From: Turnera subulata
Lineage: Eukaryota > Streptophyta > Magnoliopsida > Malpighiales > Passifloraceae
Length of the DNA stretch: 64,000 nt
Assembly: GCA_028386065.3 (NCBI GenBank)
Contig: JAKUCV010003541.1
Span: 1 to 64,000 of the forward strand
Reading direction: 5' to 3'
Shown here: positions 1 through 8,803 of the stretch, one piece after another
How the letters are laid out: the number at the start of each line of letters is the position of its first letter
How positions within the stretch are numbered: the first letter of the stretch is position 1
Notes under the pieces: model-generated
Told to the model about the DNA's origin: nothing
What the model saw: only the letters and a program-made list of their open reading frames with translations
Database searches by the model: none
Program-made: the position numbers and the translations under genes

Positions 1-241
1 TCTTGCACTGTGTGGTGATGTGGAGTAGACAAGGCTGTGAATATAATAACTGCAGATGCTTCAAGGCGTGCTGCTAATGCCACTTTCCTTAAGACAATAT
101 TTGCCACCACCACTTTCTCTAAAGTCGGTATGCAACGGTGTCTTGCAAATTTGCCTCGGAGATACAATGAAGCCCCTGGTTGGAGATGTCTTGCATAAAT
201 ACCACAACCCTTGATCACTTCCCGAATATAGGCAGAATATC
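1..241 (-). other. unassigned open frame at left edge
   Basis: One minus-strand frame stays open for about 79 codons, from a TAG (possible splice acceptor) near 242 to the window edge. It has no start codon in the window. Part of the translation is basic and alanine/valine-rich, with a stretch reading VVVANIVLRKVALAARLEAS. I do not recognise a family. It could be an exon of a gene that continues to the left, or a transposon remnant. Evidence is only the open frame. Confidence 0.2.
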
Positions 242-1680
242 TATTTTATATGGTAACTTCTGCAGTAGTATACCATATAAAAGGCAAAGTATTTTTATTT
301 TGTAGGAGAAATTTGATAGAAAAGAAAAGAGGGATAGTAAGTAAATTAGTTGGAGAAAAAGAGGGAAACTAAAGCACAATTTATTTGTACGTTTGGATGC
401 TTTCTGATCTCTGGAAATGAGAATGAGTGGCCTATTTATAAGTCTTCATGTATCTTTTCCAAAAGACACATTTAATCCAAAAGTTACAGCCATTAAATTC
501 AAACTTAAATTTGTATCTTTTCCAAAAGACACAATACAAAAGGATGTAACTATTCATTTTTAAACTCATTTCCAGTAGATACCTTTTACACCAAAAGGTA
601 CAAATATAATTCCTCTTATATTATAAAAATCCTCCAACAACTAGTAATGAGTTACACAAAGTATATGGATGAAAACACAGAGTACTACCAAAATTAGTGG
701 TATTGTAATGTTCAAGCCAGATATCACATTTAACCCAAATGTAACAAAGACCCAGCAATCTATAACAAAGCCCACGTGCAACTAGCACAAGATCTGTAAA
801 TGAGTCAAATATCACATTATATTCAACCCAAATATATACGACAGTAAGAAAAGCTCTGTACATCATTAAGCAAAAAGTATGTCTATCTTTTTTTAATTTG
901 TTTAATTGGTCTACAGCTTTTGATCATGTAAAAAATTGCATTCGTGTATTCGCCAAACCAATTGCATGAACTTTAGGACTACCCAATTTAAACAACAACA
1001 AAACAAACTGTACAGCAAAGTGAATAATTCGAAAAGAAAAAGTTCCACTCACGTCAGCAGAAAGGTTAAAAAAATTGTGTGAAAGACTGAAACTTGCTCA
1101 TTGTGGGATTATATATATACAACAAATAATGAATTAGTATTTGTCAAAAAAAAAAAACTACAATACATTACAAGCAGCGCATTCGCTGTGTTGTTGCAAA
1201 TGGGCGGAATTCTGCGACACAGTACATTTAATTATTTCCCCAAGTTTTTTTTTTTTCACTCGACCCGTTTGCAGATAAAATAAAGACAAGAAATGTAAGA
1301 ATAAAGGCAGAACATACCTTGTTAATTAAGACGTAGGAGTGAACATATAAATGGGAGAGATATATGAAAACAAAGAACAAAAGAGATGAAGAAGAAGAGT
1401 GAAGGCAGGAGAGGAGATGGTGAGGAGGAGAGGAAGAGTGAGAATAGAAAAACTTAGCCACTGGTAAATATTTTGGTCAACGACCGGGAAGTATATTAAA
1501 AATATACGTGAGCTGAATACATGATTAGAAGACGTAAGCTCAATTCGCCTTCTATCTTATACAAGAAGCGTGATAAACATAATATGACAGTACATGACAA
1601 GGGATCAAAGTCCCGAACATAGAAAAGCTGAAAACAAGCTCTAGAAACTGGCTGAGGTGCAACTGAAACGGAAAGTAATC
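242..1680. other. AT-rich intergenic stretch
   Basis: I see no supported gene here. The stretch holds a degenerate direct repeat, 'cttttccaaaagacac' near 452 and again near 518, several poly(A)/poly(T) runs (near 1146 and 1244), and purine-rich sequence near 1385-1450. Confidence 0.4.
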
Positions 1681-2583
1681 ATGTCCCGGAGAGAGGCTTG
1701 GTCAGTGGGGTTGGGGAGGAACCGTCCGCCGGTCCAAGGTGGGGTAGGGCATTGGACACATCACTTAGGGTTTGTCTCTTGGGGTTGTCTTTTGTGAGTT
1801 TAGGGATTTTCACCGGTTGAGACTTTTTCATGGGCTGTTTTTGGAGTCGGGTGTGAAGTTTGCTTTTGGATTTCTTGATAGACTCCTCCCCGAGGAAGTC
1901 TAGAAGTGTAGGTAAGGCAGGGGGTTGCTCAGGAGAGGGTTGGTGCTCAATGGAAGGTGGTAGTGCGGGCGGGTCCGGGGTTGGAGTCGCCACTTGCAGG
2001 ACATTATCTGGGGTTGGTGATGGTAGGGGGGTGCATCAGGAATGGGGAGGGCGGCCGGATCACGGGTCTCAGGTCCAGCATTACTCAGAATATGAAATCG
2101 GTTGGATGGCCGGCTAGAGTTGTGGGGCGTTGGTGGACTTTGAATGCTCGGGACTTGACGCCGGGTTGGGCGTCGAGAAGTTCTCGGTGCATTCATCCAA
2201 TCACCCCGACCATTGCAGGCCGCGATAGCCGGTCTCTCAGGTGCCACCAAAGCTGTAGAGGGCAGCGCTGGTGCCTCATGCTGTGAGTGTGGAACATCCG
2301 GACACGCTAAAACTTTATGATCAAGCTTCCCACACACATAACAGATAGCAGGCAAGCCCACATAGCTTACCTTTAAGGGTTCTCCTTCCAGGTGTACTGT
2401 ACCCGGCAGTGGCTTTGTCAAATCAAGACAAACAGCAATTCTAGCAAATTTTGCTCTACTAGGATTAGAAGAGTTACCGTCGAGTCGGATGGTTCTCCCC
2501 ACCATGTTGCAAATTTTGTGTTTCAGATTACTGTAGCAGGAGTATATGGACAGGTCTGCCCAAAGAGTGGTTTGAGTAATTAA
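1681..2583 (-). mobile_element. degraded LINE ORF1 fragment (DUF4283/zinc-knuckle type)
   Basis: Reading leftward from about 2583, the translation resembles the nucleic-acid-binding ORF1 protein of plant L1-type LINEs. It contains an 'NMVGRTIRLDG' segment and then a CX2CX4HX4C zinc knuckle (CYVCGKLDHKVLAC, near 2300-2345), followed by a proline-rich tail. The knuckle frame ends at 1900, while the proline/lysine-rich C-terminal part continues to 1679 in another frame, so at least one frameshift separates them. No reverse transcriptase follows. This is a truncated, non-functional copy. GC is higher than in the flanking DNA. The family assignment rests on the zinc-knuckle spacing and general resemblance. 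Confidence 0.7.
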
Positions 2584-2600
2584 TAATTATTGTGACAGAC

Positions 2601-2650
2601 AGTGAGTACTATTGTTTTTTTTTTTTTATGAGGAAGTGTGTACTATTGTT
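2601..2650 (-). mobile_element. ultrashort poly(A) insertion with target-site duplication
   Basis: GTACTATTGTT occurs at 2606-2616 and 2640-2650; the match extends leftward to 16 bp with one mismatch. Between the copies lie a T-run and ATGAGGA, which on the minus strand is a few bases followed by poly(A). This is the layout of a retroposed LINE/SINE tail with almost no body. Confidence 0.55.
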
Positions 2651-2656
2651 AGGCTT

Positions 2657-2692
2657 AGATATTTTACTCTCTCAAAAAAAAAAAAGATATTT
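2657..2692 (+). mobile_element. ultrashort poly(A) insertion with short duplication
   Basis: AGATATTT at 2657-2664 and 2685-2692 brackets TACTCTCTC plus 12 A. The tail motif CTCTCA followed by poly(A) resembles the TTCTCA-poly(A) end of the LINEs at 24.7-25.5 kb. The duplication is only 8 bp, so support is weaker than for the other sites. Confidence 0.4.
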
Positions 2693-3356
2693 AATGACAC
2701 GTTGTTGTTTTCCATTTTCTTTCATGATTTTCTGTTAAAGTTGTGAAAAAAATCCTACCTCCCAGGAAGCCATCCCGAGAGTAATTTCTGGGATTTTCAT
2801 TTGGGCAGCCTCCCAATATCAGTAAGAAAAATAGGTTATTTACCATTTTCTTACCGTTTAGGGGTAGAAGTGGGCCTCAATAAAAAGGGAAAATAAGCTG
2901 GGTTTACATCTACCATTCAGGTTAATATCTAGGCAAATACTACGGGCTTAGGCCCCGTTCATTCATTTTGGTAACACGGGATTCAATCAGCCCAGTTCAT
3001 TCACCGAAAGAAAGCAAAGACTTGAGGGAAAATATTTAGGAATTAAATGGCAGTTTTTCCAAATTCAAGATATTCTCATCTTTTTTTGACACAAATTTAA
3101 TGAAAATTCATCAAAAAATCAAAATGATGTCTGATCATGGGAATATTCATGTTTAGGACTTAAGGGAAAATAAGCTTTACAATGCAAGAAAATCTTAGGA
3201 ATTGGATGTTTGGATTTTGTAATTCTAGATTTTCTCGTCTTTTTTTTTGCTACAGACTTAAGAGAAATGCACTAAAAATGTCAATAGGAAATCCCATCAT
3301 GGGAATAATCTATTTATTTAGGGAAAGCAATTTGAAGCAATACTTACTCGGATTCC

Positions 3357-3366
3357 TATAAATATA
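3357..3366 (+). promoter_or_regulatory. TATA box, peptide unit A
   Basis: TATAAATATA 85 bases before the exon 1 ATG. The same box, in the same surrounding sequence, precedes units B and C, so the core promoter was duplicated with the leader exon. Confidence 0.6.
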
Positions 3367-3441
3367 GCCTTCATCACATATCATTTATTTGTCAAACTAA
3401 TTGTTATTACAGATTTTCATTGGCATTGAAGAAGAAACAAG

Positions 3442-3502
3442 ATGGGGAGGACTTCACTGCAGATAACTTCCTTGATAATAATTTTCTTGATGGCTTCGTA
3501 CT
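3442..3502 (+). pseudogene. orphan first exon of the cysteine-rich peptide gene (unit A)
   Basis: ATG at 3442 opens a 20-codon hydrophobic leader (MGRTSLQITS..., then ..IIIFLMASY) ending in a clean donor (T|gtaagt at 3502/3503). It is nearly identical to exon 1 of units B and C. No exon 2 follows before unit B: the intron runs into a MITE-like remnant at 3533-3622. It is either a broken copy or an alternative promoter/first exon that splices to exon 2 of unit B at 3983; the phase is compatible (T + GT = Cys). The sequence alone cannot decide between these. Confidence 0.6.
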
Positions 3503-3532
3503 GTAAGTAAAAAGAAAAAAAAACATGCATAT

Positions 3533-3622
3533 ATACCAAACCAAGAATTGAATTCAATACATCTATACCTGGCTGTACCCCCTATTTGGTAACAAATCCA
3601 AATTGGATTTGATACCAAACGG
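3533..3622. mobile_element. hAT-like MITE remnant between units A and B
   Basis: ATACCAAACC...GATACCAAACGG, with an internal 'gaattgaattcaat' motif and inverted arms (tttggtaacaaatcc / ggatttgataccaaa). This matches the terminal style of the MITE at 9895-10329 (ATACCAAACGGACTA). It lies exactly where unit A stops and unit B starts. Confidence 0.45.
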
Positions 3623-3693
3623 TTACAATCAAATCATGGGAATAATCTATTTATGTAGGGAAAGTAATCTGAAGCAAAATTTACTCTGGTTCC

Positions 3694-3703
3694 TATAAAT
3701 ATA
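3694..3703 (+). promoter_or_regulatory. TATA box, peptide unit B
   Basis: TATAAATATA 94 bases before the ATG at 3788, in the same context as units A and C. Confidence 0.6.
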
Positions 3704-3787
3704 GCCTTCATAACACACCATTCATTCATCAAACTAATTGCTATTACGTACAAATTTTCATTGGCATTAAAGCAAGAAGCGACCGAG

Positions 3788-4149
3788 ATGGGGAGGACTA
3801 CTTCACTGCAGATAACTTCCTTGATGATAATTTTCTTGATGGCTTCATACTGTAAGTACAAAAAAAAAAAAAAAGAAACATGCATATATATGGATGTATG
3901 CTTCATGTGTTATATATAAATATTTGAATAATTAACATTTTGTATAACAAACTAATTAGCATGACAATTTTGATTGATATAGGTACGCCACTAATAGGGG
4001 TCAGTGCCAGGGAAATTGATGCTCGGGCAGCCACCCAAGATGTTCATCCAAATGGATGTCGCTCCGACAGTGACTGCAAGTGTCCTCCTCATTGCGTGGA
4101 TGCCATCTGCGTGGGAGGAAGATGTTTTTGTTCCTGTGGTGGGAAGTAG
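3788..4149 (+). CDS. secreted cysteine-rich peptide, copy B
   Basis: Two exons, 3788-3851 and 3983-4149, joined by GT-AG in phase 1, give a 76-residue preproprotein. Residues 1 to about 30 form a hydrophobic signal peptide, probably cut after GVSA. A short linker (REIDARAATQDVHPN) follows, then a compact cysteine domain with eight Cys spaced C-X5-C-X-C-X3-C-X4-C-X4-C-X-C-X-C, ending CGGK. The opening CxSDSDC and the tail CxC resemble nodule-specific cysteine-rich/late-nodulin or defensin-like peptides, but the spacing is not a textbook match to any family I know. A secreted antimicrobial or signalling role is inference. A TATA box at 3694 and AATAAA at 4217 frame the gene. The linker is identical in copy C while the cysteine domain is not. 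Confidence 0.8.
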
Positions 4150-4800
4150 ATGTTTTTTGTTCCTGTTAAAATGGAGTACCCAATGTTGTCTATTTGGTCT
4201 TAATTAAGTCATATAGAATAAATTGTTTTTCATTTGGATCAAACTCCATCCTCATTTTCTTTTGCTTCGAGAAATATTATGCATCCTCCCCAATCTCATT
4301 GTATCTGCTTAATTTTTTTGGGTCGGAGTTTGTCCTTTCCTTTTTTTAGTTGGTTAAGTCAACAATCTGTGAATTCATCTTCCGGGGCCAACATCCTTAA
4401 AATATGTCCAGGTAGAGTCCTTATATTGATATTAATTCCCATAATTAGCTTTCTATTAAGAGAAAACAAGAAAAAGTACAATAACTTAATAATAACCCCA
4501 AAGGACTATCAAATACTGCACTGATATTAAGAGGAACACTGATGGGTGGTAAAATTCAATCATTACGGGTGCTCCAACTTTCATTTCTAACAAGAATAAT
4601 AAGGTTTGACTTCCAAAGACGATGAAAACCGAAGAAGAGTCATATATGATTAATATACCACGCCACATTGCATGATGCTTCAACAAAATGCACCTTTGAA
4701 GAGAAATTTCATGGAAATATTCTCTATCTTTTTTTTACACAAATTTCATGGAAATTCATTAAAAATTTTTAAAAAAATTGATCACAGGAATATTTAAATT

Positions 4801-5106
4801 GAGAAATCTTATGGTGGGACTCCCCAAGTTTGATTAGTTGTGAATCCTCTGTATTTGGTAATAAAATATTTTTGAGGGTTCACTCTTTCCATTTTAGCGG
4901 TTTATTTATTTAGCCAATTTACCTTAAGGGTTGCCTCCTTCTCCTCATAGGATTTATATTTATTTCCTAATTATCATGTATTATTTGGAAACAAATCTTC
5001 ACATTGGATATATATACTTAAATGGTTTAATTATTCCTAATATAATCAAAATTAAGATAAGTTCACAACTACTCAAATTTGGGAGTCCCCACCATAAAAA
5101 TTTCTC
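4801..5106. mobile_element. MITE with about 44-bp terminal inverted repeats
   Basis: The left end, GAGAAATCTTATGGTGGGAC at 4801, matches the reverse complement of the right end, GAGAAATTTTTATGGTGGGG ending at 5106. The similarity runs about 44 bases, to 'agttgtgaa'. The 306-bp body is AT-rich and non-coding. It lies in the upstream flank of unit C, and the equivalent flank of unit A (about 3140-3170) lacks it, so it inserted after the duplication. I could not fix a target-site duplication. Confidence 0.65.
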
Positions 5107-5300
5107 ATTTAGGAAAGCAAGTTTTACAATGGAAAAAAATCTTAGGGATTGGATGTTTTGATTTTGAAATTCTAGATTTTCTCATCTATTTTGCCACAAA
5201 CTTAACGGGGATGCACTACAAATGTCAATAGGAAATCCAATCATGGAAATAATCTATTTATTTAGGGAAAGCAATTTGAAGTAGAATTTACTCCGGCTCT

Positions 5301-5310
5301 TATAAATATA
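5301..5310 (+). promoter_or_regulatory. TATA box, peptide unit C
   Basis: TATAAATATA 86 bases before the ATG at 5387, in the same context as units A and B. Confidence 0.6.
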
Positions 5311-5386
5311 GCCTTCATCACACACCATTCATTTGACAAACTAATTGTTATTACAGATTTTCATTGGCATTAAAACAAGAAGCGAG

Positions 5387-5741
5387 ATGGAGAGGACTTC
5401 ACTGCAGATAACTTCCTTGATAATAATTTTCTTGATGGCTTCGTACGGTAAGTAAAAAAAAACATGTATATATATGAAATGCATGTTTCATGTGTTATAT
5501 ATAAAAATTTGAATAATTAGCAATTCCTATAATAAACTAATTAGCATGACAAATTTTGATGGATATAGGTACGCCACTAATTGGGGTCAGTGCAAGGGAA
5601 ATTGATGCTCGGGCAGCCACCCAAGACGTTCATCCAAATGAAGAATTTGTATGTCGCTTCGACATTGACTGCGTTCCCAAATGTCCTCCTGGTTGCACGG
5701 ATGCCACCTGCATGGATAATAGGTGTATTTGTATGTGTTAA
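5387..5741 (+). CDS. secreted cysteine-rich peptide, copy C
   Basis: Exons 5387-5447 and 5569-5741 encode 77 residues. The leader starts MERTSLQITS and the leader and linker nearly equal copy B. The mature domain has eight Cys as C-X5-C-X3-C-X3-C-X4-C-X4-C-X-C-X-C and ends CMC, without the GGK tail of copy B. In the 72-base leader/linker part of exon 2 I count three base changes from copy B, all synonymous. The cysteine domain differs at most non-Cys positions and carries codon insertions. The exon 1/exon 2 joint makes Gly here and Cys in copy B. The 3' trailer is conserved between copies. Function is unknown; a secreted defence or symbiosis-type peptide is the likeliest reading. Confidence 0.8.
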
Positions 5742-6104
5742 GATGAAGTCCCCAATGTTGTCTCTTTGGTCTTAATTAAGTCATATAGAATAATTTTTTT
5801 TTTCATTTGGATCAAACTCCATCCCCATCTTCTTTTGCTTTGAGATATATTATGCATCCTCCCCAATCTCATTGTATCTGCTTAATTATTTTTGGGGTCG
5901 GAGTTTGTCCTTCCTTTTCTTTAGTTGGCTAAGTCAACAATCCGTGAATTCGTCTTCCGACCCCAACATCTTTAATGGAATAATCATATTTTTCATCCAA
6001 TGTACAATAACTTAATAATACCAAAGGACCATCAGACCTGCAGTGAGGAACACTGTGCGTGGTAAAATACAATCATTACCGGTGCTCCAACTTCCATTTC
6101 TAAC

Positions 6105-6150
6105 AAGAATAATAAGGTTTCACTCAAAAAAAAAAAAGAATAATAAGGTT
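6105..6150 (+). mobile_element. ultrashort poly(A) insertion, 15-bp target-site duplication
   Basis: AAGAATAATAAGGTT at 6105-6119 and again at 6136-6150 brackets TCACTC plus poly(A). The paralogous place in unit B (about 4591-4610) has one copy of the target and runs straight into 'tgacttccaaagac', so it is an unoccupied site. A further partial echo of the target follows at 6151-6168. Confidence 0.75.
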
Positions 6151-6187
6151 AACAAGAATAATTAGGTTTGACTTCCAAAGACGAGGC

Positions 6188-6350
6188 AGGAAAATAGACA
6201 GTGTACCCCCTACTTGACAGTGAGTAAACCATCCTTAATGCCTTTCTACCTCATGAAGCCCCTCCTATAAAGTTGCCTGCAGGACTCGAATATGTGTTCA
6301 CCATGACCTTTAACACTCACTTAACCACCAAGCCATCTACCATTTCATTG
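6188..6350 (-). mobile_element. possible tRNA-derived SINE-like sequence
   Basis: Relative to unit B, unit C carries about 300 extra bases here. On the minus strand 'atggcttggtggttaag' (about 6321-6337) looks like a pol III A box, and 'tattcgagtcc' (about 6281-6291) like a B box, followed by 'tgcaggcaac'. That order and spacing fit a tRNA-derived SINE head. I see no clear poly(A) or target-site duplication. Confidence 0.35.
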
Positions 6351-7227
6351 GACATTATTACCATAAATGAATGAAGTCGGATTTTAGGGGCCCTAGATCC
6401 GCCCCTTGACTCTACCAGCATTAAAACTAGGCTAAGAGCAGTCCAAAGGTGCCTCATAACATTCATTAACAACCCGAGATCAACCAGGCTTGGAATGAAA
6501 ATCGAAGAAGGGTCATAATTAATATACCGCCACATTTCATGATGCTTCACAAAAATGCACCTTTGAAGAGATTTAAGAACAATCAAAACCAGCTAACGTC
6601 CGCATCCAAAACCAGCTGTCTCAGAATCAATCAAAGAGATTTAATCAAGAACAACAAAGATCAGAGAACAGAGGCTAGTGGTTATAAGTAACTATCAGGT
6701 TTCTTTAAGAAGATGATTAATGTACTATCAGGTTAGCTAGGTTTAGATATTTAGTGAAGTAGTTGTTTTTTTTAGTTTTTAATGGCTTATTTGCTTCTCT
6801 GAAGTATGAATATTTGCTTCTTTTTCCAGTAAGAGACTAAGAGGAGCAAGATGAAAAATCAAAGACATTGTTCTCATGAAAGGCTAGATATAAGTTAATT
6901 CAAGATAGAGAGGTTGCACAAAAATATAAAATATAAAACGAGTGAAATTAAGATGGTAGTTAGCCTTTTTCTATTTCTTTTATGGATATTGTTGACCAAT
7001 AGACCACATTCTTATATGAGTACACGCTGAGAATAATATGATACAATTTGTGTGATAGTAATTACATAGCCGTATTTCAAAACTCAAACAGATTGATGAA
7101 TGCGTGACATGACATGTTATCTTTTCTATGTGTTTATGCATAATTTTTTTAAAAATGCATAATTTGACTCCAGGGTATATTCTCGATCCTTGTAATTTTT
7201 TTTTTTGATCAACAGTAATTTCTTATT

Positions 7228-7312
7228 TTCTTATAAGCCTTTTCATACATGCATTTTTTTTTTTTGGCGAATACTCGAATCCAATTTTCATTGGTAAGTT
7301 CTTATAAGCCTT
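7228..7312 (-). mobile_element. short retroposed insertion with 14-bp duplication
   Basis: TTCTTATAAGCCTT at 7228-7241 and 7299-7312 flanks 57 bases that include a long T-run followed by GGCGAATACTCG. On the minus strand this reads ...TATTCGCC plus poly(A) plus about a dozen bases. The poly(A) is not directly at the duplication, so the exact structure is uncertain. Confidence 0.45.
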
Positions 7313-7539
7313 CAAAAGATGGTCAATACTACGGGCTTCGGGCCCGTTCATTCACCTGGTCATTACGTGTTGGACAGGACCAAACCTGATTCTAAATAAT
7401 GTAATTTGGATAAATATGTTTTGACTTCCGCTAAAGCCCAATACTATTAAGTGTCTATCGGGAATATTGAATGGTAGGATTTTCCACCTTATAAATAATA
7501 CCAAACCACAGACTACTATCCACAGCTTATCTCAAACGA

Positions 7540-7660
7540 GTAAATGATACAATGATATTATGAAAAACACTGTGGATGTGGTGCATGGTAAAATACTACC
7601 ATTACTGGAGGTAAAATACTACCATTACTGGAGTTCCAACTTTCATTTCTAATTTTGTTC
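7540..7660 (+). repeat. decayed flank of a further peptide-gene unit
   Basis: 'gatattatgaaaaacactg', 'gtaaaatactaccattac' and 'ttccaactttcatttctaa' match in order the distal 3' flank of units B (about 4520-4592) and C (about 6040-6103). A 23-bp piece beginning 'ggtaaaatactacc' is tandemly doubled here. The sequence near 7323 (tactacgggcttcgggcccg) also matches that at 2937. This suggests the array once extended to here; no leader or cysteine exon survives. Confidence 0.45.
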
Positions 7661-8803
7661 CAGCCTTGTTGTTGAGAGGCACAAGTCATTGGTCCGAATC
7701 CAATGCGACCACTTCGCGCGTCTACCGTGATGCCCTTGGAAACCTGGTTATCACCGTTCCCGTGTCCAATATAACTCCTCCTTGGCCTTTATAATTTAAT
7801 TGGAAGGCTTGTTCAGGTATAGGCACCACCATGTTTTCCAACTTTATACCTTTTAAAATTAACATAGTAATATTAAAGATTGGTTGTTAATTAGATAATA
7901 GTATGATTAGGGTCCAAAGATAAAAAAGAGGAAAAATAATATAGTAAGAGTGGAATCAGTATTATACCTGAGAGACCTACGTAATAATACGAGGGATCAG
8001 CTCTTGGATTATACATTATCGGAATCCAAGCAGCACCATTAGCTATTGTTTCGTCTCCGATCTCCAACCACCCCGATGCATGCCTCACTTCCAGGTTCCA
8101 CAAGACAATAGCTAAAGATGCCAGCTGATTTTCCACCGAGTTGATTTAGAAATGATAAATCACCCCTCCCCAATCCTAATATTCCCCCAGAATTAACAAA
8201 TCCCTCATTTTGATGCCCACATCCAAAGGCTATACTTGAGACTTTAGTATTTCCAAACCTAAAAGTATCATAGGCTAATAATCCTGCGGATGATGATCCA
8301 TCCCCGTAGCTCATCTTATATTTACATTGTTGATTTTCACAACTGTGATATTTTCCTAGAAATTGACACTTAGTGCTCTCGCATGAAGCTTCACTATATG
8401 AACTAGATTGTTTTGGATCATAAATAGGGTCAAATTGAGGATAGCAATGAAAACAGGGTTGACATTGAATCCAAGGTAGATCACTACCTGTATCAACGAC
8501 CATGTATTGATACGATGGGGGATTACCTATACCTACTCTTACAAGGTACTCGAGAGTACCAAACAATGCACCATACTCTACATTTGCGCTCATTGATGAT
8601 CTATTTGGTTCGGTGATAAGAATTTGAGCTAGCGTTTTCACCCTCATCTCATCTCGCTCTAAACGAGCACGTAAGGAAATGTTATATGATTCTCCTAACT
8701 CTCCTATGTGAAAAAGCCTTAGCTTTCCACTTTTGATTCCCGTATCGTTTTTATGAGTGGAAGAAATTGCCCCAATAAATAGAATCATTACCATCAAGGT
8801 CAC
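7660..8803 (-). pseudogene. CDR1/nepenthesin-type aspartic protease pseudogene
   Basis: From 8803 leftward, 200-odd residues match a plant A1B aspartic protease: hydrophobic start, prosegment, first catalytic motif DTGSDLPWIQCQPC, Cys pairs, YGDGS flap and FGCGHQNEGF. Near 8070-8085 the reading frame breaks after FSYCLVEPGSEA, and the family sequence (LEIGDETIANGAAW, then NPRADPSYYYVGLSG) resumes one frame over. A possible donor sits at about 7966. The second catalytic motif GGVILDTGTVITRFP lies at about 7745-7775. It is followed almost at once, in another frame, by a C-terminal-like SGRIGFGPMTCAS, so roughly 150 middle residues are missing. Frameshift plus deletion make this a pseudogene. 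Living relatives are secreted or apoplastic proteases. Confidence 0.75.

Larger units (their letters stand above)
3040..6590 (+). repeat. tandemly duplicated cysteine-rich peptide gene units
   Basis: Three diverged units lie head to tail. Unit A (about 3060-3532) carries only promoter, exon 1 and the start of the intron. Unit B (3632-4710) and unit C (4690-6590) carry complete genes with conserved 3' flanks. Shared landmarks are 'ctatttatttagggaaag', a TATAAATATA box, the exon 1 leader, the 3' trailer 'cttaattaagtcatataga', and a distal flank with 'gatgcttca' and 'aatgcacctttgaagaga'. Unit C has extra insertions at 4801-5106, 6120-6135 and about 6188-6485. Confidence 0.8.

Noticed and set aside
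1860..2286. Plus-strand frames over the LINE ORF1 fragment
   Set aside because: Antisense shadows of the zinc-knuckle frame in GC-richer sequence.
3400..5760. Peptide copies as classical plant defensins, squash inhibitors or Bowman-Birk inhibitors
   Set aside because: The cysteine spacings do not fit those families, so the entries are left as unassigned cysteine-rich peptides.
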